From: an uncultured Clostridia bacterium
GTDB lineage: Bacteria; Bacillota; Clostridia; TANB77; CAG-508
Direction of reading: 5' to 3'
Length of the DNA stretch: 8,774 nt
Assembly (NCBI GenBank): GCA_934167095.1
Contig: CAKPKE010000028.1
Span: forward strand, 1 to 8,774
Shown: one piece after another, positions 1 through 5,897 of the stretch
How the letters are laid out: each line of letters opens with the position of its first letter
How positions within the stretch are numbered: the stretch's first letter is position 1
Position numbers and translations under genes: made by a program
Notes under the pieces: model-generated
The model's input: only the letters and a program-made list of their open reading frames with translations
Database searches by the model: none
Told to the model about the DNA's origin: nothing

Positions 1-46
1 GAATCGTTATTTGCAATATAGGTGCTCAAAGTATTTATTTTAAATA

Positions 47-59
47 ATTTGTGACAAAT
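47..59. promoter_or_regulatory. Perfect 13-bp palindrome, candidate operator
   Basis: The sequence ATTTGTGACAAAT is a perfect inverted repeat of 6+1+6 bases. Its right half with one extra base, TGACAAAT, recurs at 107-114, overlapping the -35 box of the regulator promoter. A 12/13 match to its reverse complement lies at 8714-8726. Placed upstream of an XRE-type regulator, it is a natural candidate for an autoregulatory operator. That role is inferred; only the symmetry and the repeats are seen. Confidence 0.4.
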
Positions 60-105
60 GATTGACTAACCTACAATTTTACATTATTCAAACTTCTGGA
101 GATGA

Positions 106-135
106 TTGACAAATAAGCATTTTGAGTGATATAAT
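106..135 (+). promoter_or_regulatory. SigA-type promoter of the XRE regulator gene
   Basis: A perfect -35 box TTGACA at 106-111 and a perfect -10 box TATAAT at 130-135 are separated by 18 bp. The -10 is preceded by TGA, giving an extended -10. Transcription would begin near 142, about 50 nt before the start codon at 193. The repeated half-site TGACAAAT (107-114) covers the -35 box, so a bound repressor could block RNA polymerase. Blocking is inference. Confidence 0.8.
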
Positions 136-192
136 AATAAAATCCGAAATGGCAAAATATCATACTAATAATTTAGGAGGTATCTAACGAGT

Positions 193-600
193 ATGAAAAT
201 TAATTTTGGTGAAAAAATTCGGGAGATTCGTCACGAAAGAGAGCTAAGCATTAGAGATGTTGCAGAAAAGACAGGATACAGTTCAGCGCATATAACGAGA
301 GCTGAGTTGGAAAAAAGGAAAAAACTGACAGTTGATTTTTTGTTTAAGCTTGCAAAGGCTTATAACATCTCACTAGGAAAGATTATAAGCTGGTATGTGG
401 AAGATGTGTACGACTGCGAGGTTTCAAACCTTGCAACATGCTTTCCTGGCATTGAAGAGGAAAAAGCACAAAAGATCGAGAGCATAGTTAACTCCTTAAA
501 AGAAGTTGAAAGCGAAGAAGTTCTTAACTTTATGGCGAAATCGGCGGAGGCTTTTCGACTGCAAGAAAAGATGGAAAATATGACTCATATTAACAAATAA
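193..600 (+). CDS. XRE-family helix-turn-helix transcriptional regulator
   Basis: This 135-aa protein has an N-terminal Cro/C1-type HTH domain at about residues 7-62. It carries the usual pattern of GEKIREIR, SIRDVAEKTGYS and the late helix FLFKLAKAYNIS. The segment between the recognition helix and the next helix (about residues 34-48) is roughly one residue longer than in the usual SQIERGKR-type pattern. The C-terminal half (about 85-130) is charged and probably helical, and may serve for dimerisation or signal sensing. An AGGAGG at 175-180 precedes the ATG by 12 nt, slightly long but the only good site. The gene stands alone between its own promoter and a bidirectional terminator. Its G+C content (about 40% in sampled lines) is well above the operon genes, suggesting separate origin. 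Its target and ligand cannot be told; autoregulation through the upstream palindrome is plausible. Confidence 0.85.
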   Translation: MKINFGEKIREIRHERELSIRDVAEKTGYSSAHITRAELEKRKKLTVDFLFKLAKAYNISLGKIISWYVEDVYDCEVSNLATCFPGIEEEKAQKIESIVNSLKEVESEEVLNFMAKSAEAFRLQEKMENMTHINK

Positions 601-647
601 GCCAATCAAGGACGAAAAAGCTAAAATAACGACTTTTCACTAAAACG

Positions 648-686
648 AAAAGAGCTAGGGCTTGCAATGCGGGCCTTGGCTCTTTT
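648..686. terminator. Bidirectional rho-independent terminator between convergent genes
   Basis: The arms 648-661 and 673-686 form a 14-bp stem with two G-T wobble pairs around an 11-nt loop. The outer eight pairs are perfect (AAAAGAGC with GCTCTTTT). Read rightward the stem ends in TTTT after the XRE gene; read leftward it ends in TTTTCGTTTT after the gene at 697-1170. It therefore serves both convergent transcripts. Confidence 0.85.
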
Positions 687-696
687 GTGTGTTATA

Positions 697-1170
697 CTAT
701 TCGTGATAATTATTTTCTTCAGCATCAGAATGTTGCTTTCCATAGAAAAGAACAAGGGCGACTATTGCAATACCAAAAACACCAACAATAATCCAACTCC
801 ATGCATCAGCATTCATACCTAAAAATGTTCCCGAATCTGCAGAAGTTCTTTGAGCTGTATAGATAGTAGTTCCTATGCCATTTGAAACAGTATTTACGCC
901 GGATTCTACAGTGTTTTTTCCATCTTCTACTAAGTTACCAGCACCATTTACTACGTTTTCTACAACATTTCCTGCAGTATGACCTACATCACCTACGAAG
1001 TTTCCTACAGACTGACCAGCGTTTTCTACGCCGTTTACAACATTATTTACAGCACCTTCAGTTGTATTTATTGCATCATTTACCATGTTGTCAGCCGCAA
1101 AATTTGTTGAAAATGTAAACAAAGAGATTATTGCAAGAATAGTAATTGAAAAGAAAAGTTTCTTTTGCAT
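697..1170 (-). CDS. Small exported Gly/Val-repeat protein with C-terminal membrane anchor
   Basis: Starting at the ATG at 1168-1170 gives 157 aa. AGGAGG (plus-strand 1177-1182) sits 6 nt upstream, so the longer reading frame reaching 1221 is not used. Residues 1-25 are a signal peptide (MQKK, then a hydrophobic stretch ending ...NFA). Residues 38-100 are a repetitive amphipathic segment with Gly or Val every three to four positions, including two copies of a NVVNG-type motif (GAVNNVVNG and GNVVENVVNG). Residues 124-143 form a single membrane helix followed by an acidic, His-containing tail. The repeats resemble LEA-like or YtxH-like amphipathic helices in style, but I do not recognise a family. 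It probably sits in the membrane with the repeats outside. The next leftward gene has the same overall plan. Function unknown. Confidence 0.75.
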   Translation of the reverse strand: MQKKLFFSITILAIISLFTFSTNFAADNMVNDAINTTEGAVNNVVNGVENAGQSVGNFVGDVGHTAGNVVENVVNGAGNLVEDGKNTVESGVNTVSNGIGTTIYTAQRTSADSGTFLGMNADAWSWIIVGVFGIAIVALVLFYGKQHSDAEENNYHE

Positions 1171-1325
1171 AATATTCCTCCTAAAATAAATTTGTATAGA
1201 TATAAATAAAATAGAATACAATAATATTATTAATAAATAAAAATAAAATATTCGATTAAAAATTGGAAAAATAAATTTTATTTTTTATAAATCTACTAGA
1301 AGCTAAGAAATTAGTAAAAAATAAA

Positions 1326-1347
1326 AAACTCTGTAAAAACAGAGTTT
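1326..1347 (-). terminator. Rho-independent terminator of the leftward Ser/Thr/Asn-rich protein gene
   Basis: Arms 1326-1333 (AAACTCTG) and 1340-1347 (CAGAGTTT) form a perfect 8-bp stem with a 6-nt loop, just past the stop codon of the gene ending at 1353. On the minus strand the stem is followed by a T-rich run (TTTATTTTTTAC). The plus-strand side has no comparable tract, so termination acts leftward. The downstream leftward gene therefore needs its own promoter. Confidence 0.85.
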
Positions 1348-1352
1348 AATAA

Positions 1353-1802
1353 TTATTTACTTGACAATCTAATTAAAATTGCTATTGCAAGAAGAATTAA
1401 AATAAATCCAATTGCTATAAGAATTATATTTAATATATTTGTAAGTCCTAAGTCTGATTCAGGAAGGGCAGATAGGTTACTTACATTTGCAGAACTTTCT
1501 GTGCTAGACTGTGTAGAACCAGATAGTGTAGCGTTTGATAAGTCAGAATTTGTTGTAGCATCTGAATTAACTTCTGCATTAGTTAATGTATTAGAATCTG
1601 AATTAGAACCATTTGGTGCTAAGACATTGCTACTAGTTGTATAATTTGATGCAGTGTTATCTACAGAAAGTAATTCGTTTGAAGGAGCAACCGCTGTATT
1701 ATTAGTTAAATTCATTTCAATATTTACAGCAAAACATCTGCTAGAAATAAAAAGAAATGCTACTATTATTAATAATAAAATTTTTATTGATTTTTTCATC
1801 AT
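1353..1802 (-). CDS. Small exported Ser/Thr/Asn-rich protein with C-terminal membrane anchor
   Basis: The 149-aa protein starts at the ATG at 1800-1802, with a GAGG (plus-strand 1809-1812) 6 nt upstream. The frame extends to a GTG at 1814, but that codon lies inside the ribosome binding site. Residues 1-25 are a signal peptide (MMKKSIKI, a hydrophobic core, then RCFA). Residues 27-113 are low-complexity, rich in Ser, Thr, Asn and Ala, with no cysteine and no visible fold. Residues 122-144 form a membrane helix with a short basic tail RLSSK. No LPXTG sorting signal is seen. It shares its plan with the next leftward gene but not clear sequence similarity. It could be a cell-surface stalk or glycosylated surface protein, but this is a guess; function unknown. 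Confidence 0.7.
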   Translation of the reverse strand: MMKKSIKILLLIIVAFLFISSRCFAVNIEMNLTNNTAVAPSNELLSVDNTASNYTTSSNVLAPNGSNSDSNTLTNAEVNSDATTNSDLSNATLSGSTQSSTESSANVSNLSALPESDLGLTNILNIILIAIGFILILLAIAILIRLSSK

Positions 1803-1830
1803 GTTTAACCTCACTTACTCATAAAATTTA

Positions 1831-1858
1831 CATATAATATAATACACAATTTTATCAA
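1831..1858 (-). promoter_or_regulatory. Weak candidate promoter for the leftward gene at 1353-1802
   Basis: On the minus strand TTGATA (plus 1853-1858) and TATATG (plus 1831-1836) are 16 bp apart, about 29 nt before the start codon. In such AT-rich DNA a match of this quality can occur by chance; position is the main support. Confidence 0.3.
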
Positions 1859-1924
1859 AAAAGTCTAGATGTTTAAGTAAGATTAATGTTACAAATTAAT
1901 TACAAAATAAATTATAAATTACCA

Positions 1925-1953
1925 TTGATAAATTAAAAATGTTGTGATATTAT
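1925..1953 (+). promoter_or_regulatory. SigA-type promoter of the 6S RNA gene
   Basis: TTGATA at 1925-1930 and TATTAT at 1948-1953 are separated by 17 bp, and TGA directly before the -10 makes it an extended -10. Transcription would start near 1960, some 15-20 nt before the closing stem of the RNA, so the mature 5' end may be processed. Confidence 0.6.
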
Positions 1954-1975
1954 ATTTATAGTTAATAGAAATATT

Positions 1976-2172
1976 AAAAATTCCTGCGTGGTGCGTAATA
2001 AGGATATTTTAGAACCAACAAAGAATTAAAGGGAGTCCGCCTTTGAATGTGGCGTGTAAGCTTGAGCTTTTTATAACCTTAAGAAACCCAAGAGCATTCA
2101 ACAAGACACCCACCTGTTTAGGCAGGTTTCTTAAAATCTTCTTAAAATACGGCCAAGGCGGGGTATTTTTTT
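1976..2172 (+). ncRNA. ssrS: 6S RNA (regulator of RNA polymerase)
   Basis: 6S RNA binds housekeeping RNA polymerase holoenzyme by mimicking an open promoter. The sequence supports a long rod. A closing stem is made by CCTGC (1983-1987) with GCGGG (2158-2162), then GGT and CGTA with TACG-GCC (1990-1997 with 2148-2154), then TTTTA-GAA (2007-2014) with TTCTTAAAA (2139-2147). An unpaired 5' region follows at about 2015-2030. GGGAGTC (2031-2037) pairs with GACACCC (2105-2111), and TTGAATG (2043-2049) with CATTCAA (2095-2101). A small hairpin ACCTG-loop-CAGGT (2112-2127) sits on the 3' side of the central bubble, as is known for Firmicutes 6S. A T7 tract (2166-2172) ends it. The roughly 197-nt length fits the family. 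Identification is by architecture and recollection of the family, not a covariance search. A 60-codon frame inside (2043-2225) is not a gene. Confidence 0.8.
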
Positions 2173-2181
2173 GTAAAAAAA

Positions 2182-2210
2182 TTGACGATAAGTTTGATTG
2201 TTGCTATAAT
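2182..2210 (+). promoter_or_regulatory. Strong SigA-type promoter of the prmC-whiA-hemW operon
   Basis: TTGACG at 2182-2187 and a perfect TATAAT at 2205-2210 are 17 bp apart, with TGC before the -10 as an extended element. Transcription would start near 2217, giving a leader of only about 22 nt. It begins 10 bp after the T-tract of the 6S RNA. Confidence 0.85.
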
Positions 2211-2238
2211 ATTAAAAGTAAATAAAAAGGAAAAATAA

Positions 2239-3090
2239 ATGACTATAAATGAATGTTTAAAACAAGTAATTTCAAAGCTAAATGAAAATAATTTAAAAGA
2301 TAGTAGCATTATTGCGAGAGAATTATTAGAGCATACTTTAAATAAAAATAGACAATATATTGTAGTAAATGGTAATAAAGATTTAACTTGCTTGCAAATA
2401 AATCAAATTGAAGAAAATACTCAAAAAATAATTGCTGGAAAGCCAATTCAATATATAACACATGAGCAAGCTTTTATGAATGAAAAATACTATGTTGATG
2501 AAAATGTTTTAATTCCTCAGCCAGATACAGAAATACTTGTGTATGAGGCCTTAAAAATATGTGAAAGTTTAGAAAGTATAAAATTATTAGATTTATGCAC
2601 TGGAAGTGGTGCAATAGCAATATCTATTGAAAAGGCTCTAGCTAATAAAAAACATAAAATTTTTGCAAGTGATATAAGCGATAGTGCATTAGTAGTTGCA
2701 AATAAAAACAAAGAAAAAAATAATGCAAATGTAACCTTTCTAAAATCAAATTTATTAGAGAATATAAATGAAAATGATTTTGATGTTATTGTGTCAAATC
2801 CTCCATATATAGAAACAAAGGTAATTGAAAATCTTTCAAATCAAGTAAAAAATGAGCCAATGTTAGCATTAGATGGCGGAGAAGATGGACTAGAATTTTA
2901 TAGAAAAATTATAGAAAATGGTTATAAATATATAAAAAATAATGGCTATTTGTGCTTAGAAATTGGATATAAACAAGCTAAAAGTGTATGTGCGCTTTTA
3001 GAACAAGAAAAAGTGTACAAGCATATAAAGGTTATAAAAGATTTAAATCAAAATGATAGATGCGTAATTTGCAAAATAGTAAAGGAGTAA
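2239..3090 (+). CDS. prmC: Release factor glutamine N5-methyltransferase PrmC
   Basis: PrmC transfers a methyl group from S-adenosylmethionine to the glutamine of the GGQ motif in peptide release factors, tuning translation termination. The 283-aa length is normal. The N-terminal helical domain spans about 1-85. The Rossmann-type methyltransferase domain follows, with SAM motif LLDLCTGSGAI (116-126), acidic ribose-binding ASDIS (143-147), the diagnostic NPPY (187-190) that holds the target glutamine, and the conserved EPMLALDGGEDGLEFYR (206-222). The usual PRPDTE motif reads PQPDTE (93-98), a conservative-looking variant. AAGG at 2227-2230 lies 8 nt before the ATG. In many Firmicutes prmC follows prfA; here it is the first gene of its operon behind the 6S RNA, and no prfA is in the window. 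Confidence 0.95.
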   Translation: MTINECLKQVISKLNENNLKDSSIIARELLEHTLNKNRQYIVVNGNKDLTCLQINQIEENTQKIIAGKPIQYITHEQAFMNEKYYVDENVLIPQPDTEILVYEALKICESLESIKLLDLCTGSGAIAISIEKALANKKHKIFASDISDSALVVANKNKEKNNANVTFLKSNLLENINENDFDVIVSNPPYIETKVIENLSNQVKNEPMLALDGGEDGLEFYRKIIENGYKYIKNNGYLCLEIGYKQAKSVCALLEQEKVYKHIKVIKDLNQNDRCVICKIVKE

Positions 3091-3096
3091 ATATAA

Positions 3097-3918
3097 ATGT
3101 CTTTTTCTAGTGATTTAAAAATTGAACTAAGTAAAATTAATAACTTGAAAAATAAAGATGAAGTACAGGCAGAGTTTTTTGGCTATGCTTCTACTATTGC
3201 TGGAGCAAAAGGCAAAAATAAATACAAATTTTCAACAGAAAGCGAATATAACATAAACCGATTTGCTAAAATTTTGAGTAATATAAATATAAACAATTAT
3301 AAAATAGAAGTAATAGGAAAAAAGTTTAGCATAACATTTTCGTATAATTTTGAAACAAAAATACAGCAGTTTGTAAATGCAGAAAATTTGGAAAAAGCAT
3401 TTATTAGAGGCAGTTTTTTAGGAGCTGGCTCAATTAATAATCCTGAAAAAAAGTATCATTTAGAAATTATATATTCAAATGAAGAGTATGCAAATTTTGC
3501 AAAAGAAATACTTGCTAAAAGCAATATAAATGCTAAAATTATGAACAATACTTTGTACTTTAAAGATGGCGAAGAAATTTCAAAATTACTTGCATACATG
3601 GGCGCTAGCAGTACTGTTTTAAAGTTTGAAGAAATAAGAGTTGTAAGAGAAATGAAAAACAATGTAAATAGACTTGTAAACTGTGAAACAGCAAACATGA
3701 ATAAAACAATTAATACTTCTGTAAAACAGCTAGAATTAATAAAAGAGATTAAGAAAAAAGGTATATTTGCAAAATTGCCAGATGATTTAAAACAAATTGC
3801 AACTCTAAGAGAAAAAAATCCGAATGTAACTCTTGAAGAGCTTGGAAAAATGCTAGATACACCAATTGGAAAATCAAGTGTAAGCCATAGATTTAAAAAG
3901 ATAGAGGAATATTTATAA
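3097..3918 (+). CDS. whiA: DNA-binding regulator WhiA
   Basis: WhiA is a DNA-binding protein found across Gram-positive bacteria, known to affect sporulation in Streptomyces and cell division and chromosome segregation in Bacillus. This copy has 273 aa, shorter than the roughly 305-330 aa usual for the family, mainly in the N-terminal half. A degenerate LAGLIDADG-type homing-endonuclease fold covers about residues 20-185, including AFIRGSFLGAGSINNPEK (101-118). The signature RLVNCETANMNKT (192-204) leads into the C-terminal helix-turn-helix (about 225-273), with LREKNPNVTLEELG and IGKSSVSHRFKKIEE. AAAGGAG (3081-3087) lies inside the end of prmC, 9 nt before the ATG. The stop codon overlaps the hemW start by one base. 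In Bacillus whiA follows rapZ (yvcJ) and glmR (yvcK); neither is next to it here. Confidence 0.93.
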   Translation: MSFSSDLKIELSKINNLKNKDEVQAEFFGYASTIAGAKGKNKYKFSTESEYNINRFAKILSNININNYKIEVIGKKFSITFSYNFETKIQQFVNAENLEKAFIRGSFLGAGSINNPEKKYHLEIIYSNEEYANFAKEILAKSNINAKIMNNTLYFKDGEEISKLLAYMGASSTVLKFEEIRVVREMKNNVNRLVNCETANMNKTINTSVKQLELIKEIKKKGIFAKLPDDLKQIATLREKNPNVTLEELGKMLDTPIGKSSVSHRFKKIEEYL

Positions 3919-5051
3919 TGGAAGAAATAGGAGTATATATACATATCCCTTTTTGCAAGAAAAAATGCGAATATTGCGATTTTACATCATTTTGTAATCA
4001 AGATAATTACATAGAAAAATATGTAGAAAGTTTAAAAAAAGAAATAATTTCAAAAAAGCAAATTTTTGAAAATAGAACTATAAAAACAATTTATGTAGGC
4101 GGAGGAACTCCTTCTTATATAGATGCAAATTATATTAAACAAATATTTGAAACAATAAACGAAGTCGCAAAAATCGACGAAAAATCTGAAATTACGATTG
4201 AGGTAAATCCAGGAACTTTTTCAAAAGAAAAATTTGAAGTATATAAAAGTGTTGGAATAAATAGAGTAAGTATTGGCTTGCAGTCTGCAAATGACAAGCT
4301 ACTTAAAAAAATTGGTAGAATCCACTCTTATCAGGAATTTTTAAATACATATAAAGAAGCAAGAAATTATTTTAATAATATAAATGTAGATTTGATGATA
4401 GGACTACCAGACCAAACGCTAGAAGATGTAGCAGAAAGCTTAAACAAAGTGATAAATCTAAATCCAGAACATATATCTGTTTATTCATTAATATTGGAAG
4501 AAAATACGCCTATGTATTATAAAGAGCAAACAGGAAATTTAAACCTTCCAGATGAAGAATTAGAACGAAATATGTATTGGAAAGTAAAAAACGAGCTTGA
4601 AAAAAATAATTATAAGCATTATGAAATATCAAATTTTGCAAAGCCAGGGTTTGAATCAAAACATAATATGGACTGCTGGGGCCAAAAAGAATATATTGGA
4701 TTTGGATTAGGTGCTAGTTCATATTATAATAAGCAAAGATTTTCAAATATTTCTAATATGAAAGAATATATAAAAAATATAGAAGAAAATAATTTTGGTA
4801 AAAATATAATTGTAGAAGAATGCCAAAATTTAGATGACGAAGAAAAAGAATTTATACTTTTAGGCCTAAGAAAAATAGACGGAGTAAGCATAAGTGATTT
4901 TTATAATAAATTTAATCAAAAAATGCAAGAAAAATTTAGCAAAGAAATTGAAAAATTAGAAAAAGAAAAGCTAATAGAACAAAATAATAATATAAAATTA
5001 ACAAGCAAAGGAATTGACTTAGCAAATATAGTATGGGAGGAATTTATATGA
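3918..5051 (+). CDS. hemW: Radical SAM haem chaperone HemW family protein
   Basis: HemW resembles coproporphyrinogen III oxidase HemN but is known as a haem-binding protein that delivers haem, with a 4Fe-4S cluster and SAM. The 377-aa length is typical. The cluster motif is CKKKCEYC (Cys13, Cys17, Cys20; CX3CX2C). GGGTP (61-65), EVNPGT (95-100) and SIGLQS (118-123) belong to the SAM-binding barrel. HYEISNFA (234-241) and HN at 249-250 with GFGLGASS (261-268) mark the HemW-type C-terminal domain. The start ATG overlaps the whiA stop in TAATG, so translation is probably coupled. In Bacillus hemW lies near hrcA-grpE-dnaK; here it is followed by an HD hydrolase. True HemN function is less likely, as HemN has a longer N-terminal region and different cluster context. 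Confidence 0.93.
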   Translation: MEEIGVYIHIPFCKKKCEYCDFTSFCNQDNYIEKYVESLKKEIISKKQIFENRTIKTIYVGGGTPSYIDANYIKQIFETINEVAKIDEKSEITIEVNPGTFSKEKFEVYKSVGINRVSIGLQSANDKLLKKIGRIHSYQEFLNTYKEARNYFNNINVDLMIGLPDQTLEDVAESLNKVINLNPEHISVYSLILEENTPMYYKEQTGNLNLPDEELERNMYWKVKNELEKNNYKHYEISNFAKPGFESKHNMDCWGQKEYIGFGLGASSYYNKQRFSNISNMKEYIKNIEENNFGKNIIVEECQNLDDEEKEFILLGLRKIDGVSISDFYNKFNQKMQEKFSKEIEKLEKEKLIEQNNNIKLTSKGIDLANIVWEEFI

Positions 5052-5596
5052 AGGAAGAATTTATAAGATTATTGCAATCAACAAACAGAGAAGGAATGGA
5101 CAAATTACTAGACTTTTTAGAAAAATCAGATTTTTACAAGGCGCCTGCAAGTACTAGATTTCATGGAAATTATGAAGGTGGGCTTTTAGAACATAGCATG
5201 AAAGTGTATGAAATATTTAAAGAAAAAATCGCAAGAAGCAATTTTAATACACCAGAAGATAGTGTAATTATATCTGCATTACTACATGACATTTGTAAAA
5301 CAAATTTCTACAAAATAGATTATAGAAATGCAAAAAATGCATTAGGAGTATGGGAAAAAGTTCCATATTACACAATAGAAGACACTATTCCTTATGGTCA
5401 TGGCGAAAAATCTGTAATGATGATTACTGAATATATAAAATTAACAAACGAAGAAAAATATGCAATAAGATGGCACATGGGATTTACAGAACCTAAAGAA
5501 GTATATGGAACACTTGGAGAAGCTTACAAAAAATATCCATCGGCATTACTTTTACATGAAGCAGATTTAGAAACTACATATTTTTATAACATATAA
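5048..5596 (+). CDS. HD-domain metal-dependent phosphohydrolase
   Basis: The 182-aa protein starts at the ATG at 5048, which overlaps the hemW stop in ATGA. GGGAGG (5035-5040) sits 7 nt upstream, so an in-frame ATG at 5033 is rejected because it lies ahead of that site. HD-fold metal ligands are visible: His49 in GGLLEHSMKV, His80-Asp81 in ALLHDICK, His118 in YGHGEKS, His143 in RWHMG and Asp173 in HEADLE. This is a complete set for a binuclear metal centre. The GGLLEHS and LLHDICK stretches recall the HD part of YhaM-type 3'-5' exoribonucleases, but the nucleic-acid binding domain of YhaM is absent. The substrate, a nucleotide or phosphate ester, cannot be told. It is the last gene before a terminator and is translationally coupled to hemW. 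Confidence 0.85.
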   Translation: MKEEFIRLLQSTNREGMDKLLDFLEKSDFYKAPASTRFHGNYEGGLLEHSMKVYEIFKEKIARSNFNTPEDSVIISALLHDICKTNFYKIDYRNAKNALGVWEKVPYYTIEDTIPYGHGEKSVMMITEYIKLTNEEKYAIRWHMGFTEPKEVYGTLGEAYKKYPSALLLHEADLETTYFYNI

Positions 5597-5612
5597 TTGA
5601 ATAAAAAAATAA

Positions 5613-5642
5613 AAAACACCTACAATAAATTTGAGGTGTTTT
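5613..5642 (+). terminator. Operon terminator that also overlaps the next gene's ribosome binding site
   Basis: AAAACACCT (5613-5621) and AGGTGTTTT (5634-5642) form a perfect 9-bp stem with a 12-nt loop, followed by ATTTT. It lies 16 nt past the HD-hydrolase stop. The 3' arm contains GAGGTG (5633-5638), the only good ribosome binding site for the ATG at 5648. The hairpin could thus both end the operon transcript and hide the start of the next gene on readthrough RNA. Confidence 0.75.
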
Positions 5643-5647
5643 ATTTT

Positions 5648-5884
5648 ATGAAAATTTCATGGTTAAAATCAGAAAATGACAAAAAGAGTTTCAAATTTCT
5701 AGAAAATTTTGGATTTGATGTCTATAAGTTAAGTAATCCAGATGATGTGGATTCGAAAATAGATGAATTAATTAAAAATAATTACAATACAATTATACTA
5801 TCTAATGAAATAGCTGGTTTTTCACAAAAAATTAATAATGAATATATTAAAAATAAGAATGTGGAAATAATTATAAGCAAATAA
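5648..5884 (+). CDS. Small protein of unknown function paired with yyaC
   Basis: A 78-aa protein starting MKISWLKSEN at the ATG at 5648. GAGGTG (5633-5638) is 9 nt upstream. The frame extends upstream to a TTG at 5597, but that part is the terminator hairpin and lacks a binding site. The protein is soluble, Lys/Asn-rich, without cysteines or membrane segments. The pattern of an alpha/beta half-domain is suggested: DDVDSKIDELI, then the beta strand NTIILS, NEIAGF, and a final strand VEIIIS. This has a faint look of the V-type ATPase subunit F fold (an ILITE-IA element followed by a terminal strand), but I do not claim homology. The stop codon overlaps the yyaC ribosome binding site, with a 13-nt gap to the yyaC start, so the two are almost certainly co-translated. 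Confidence 0.65.
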   Translation: MKISWLKSENDKKSFKFLENFGFDVYKLSNPDDVDSKIDELIKNNYNTIILSNEIAGFSQKINNEYIKNKNVEIIISK

Positions 5885-5897
5885 AGGGGAGTATAAT

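Noticed and set aside
882..1118. A 78-codon plus-strand frame rich in Leu, His and Gln
   Set aside because: It is antisense to the Gly/Val repeats of the leftward exported protein; the odd composition is a shadow of that repeat, and there is no binding site.
1193..1221. Minus-strand TTGTAT-17-TATACA as promoter for the 697-1170 gene
   Set aside because: The match is poor and would start the message almost at the ribosome binding site; the true promoter could not be settled.
2043..2225. A 60-codon open frame on the plus strand before prmC
   Set aside because: It lies within the structured 6S RNA and its T-tract, has no ribosome binding site, and its peptide has no recognisable features.
2517..2711. 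A 64-codon minus-strand frame
   Set aside because: It is antisense to the catalytic part of prmC and has no binding site.
3456..3944. A 162-codon minus-strand frame
   Set aside because: It is antisense to whiA and the start of hemW, both clearly real by conserved motifs; hydrophobic Phe/Ile-rich shadow frames are common opposite AT-rich genes.
5590..5597. CATATAAT as a sporulation (SigE-type) -10 element for the yyaC block
   Set aside because: It resembles the -10 consensus, but no matching -35 lies at the right distance and such words are frequent in this DNA.
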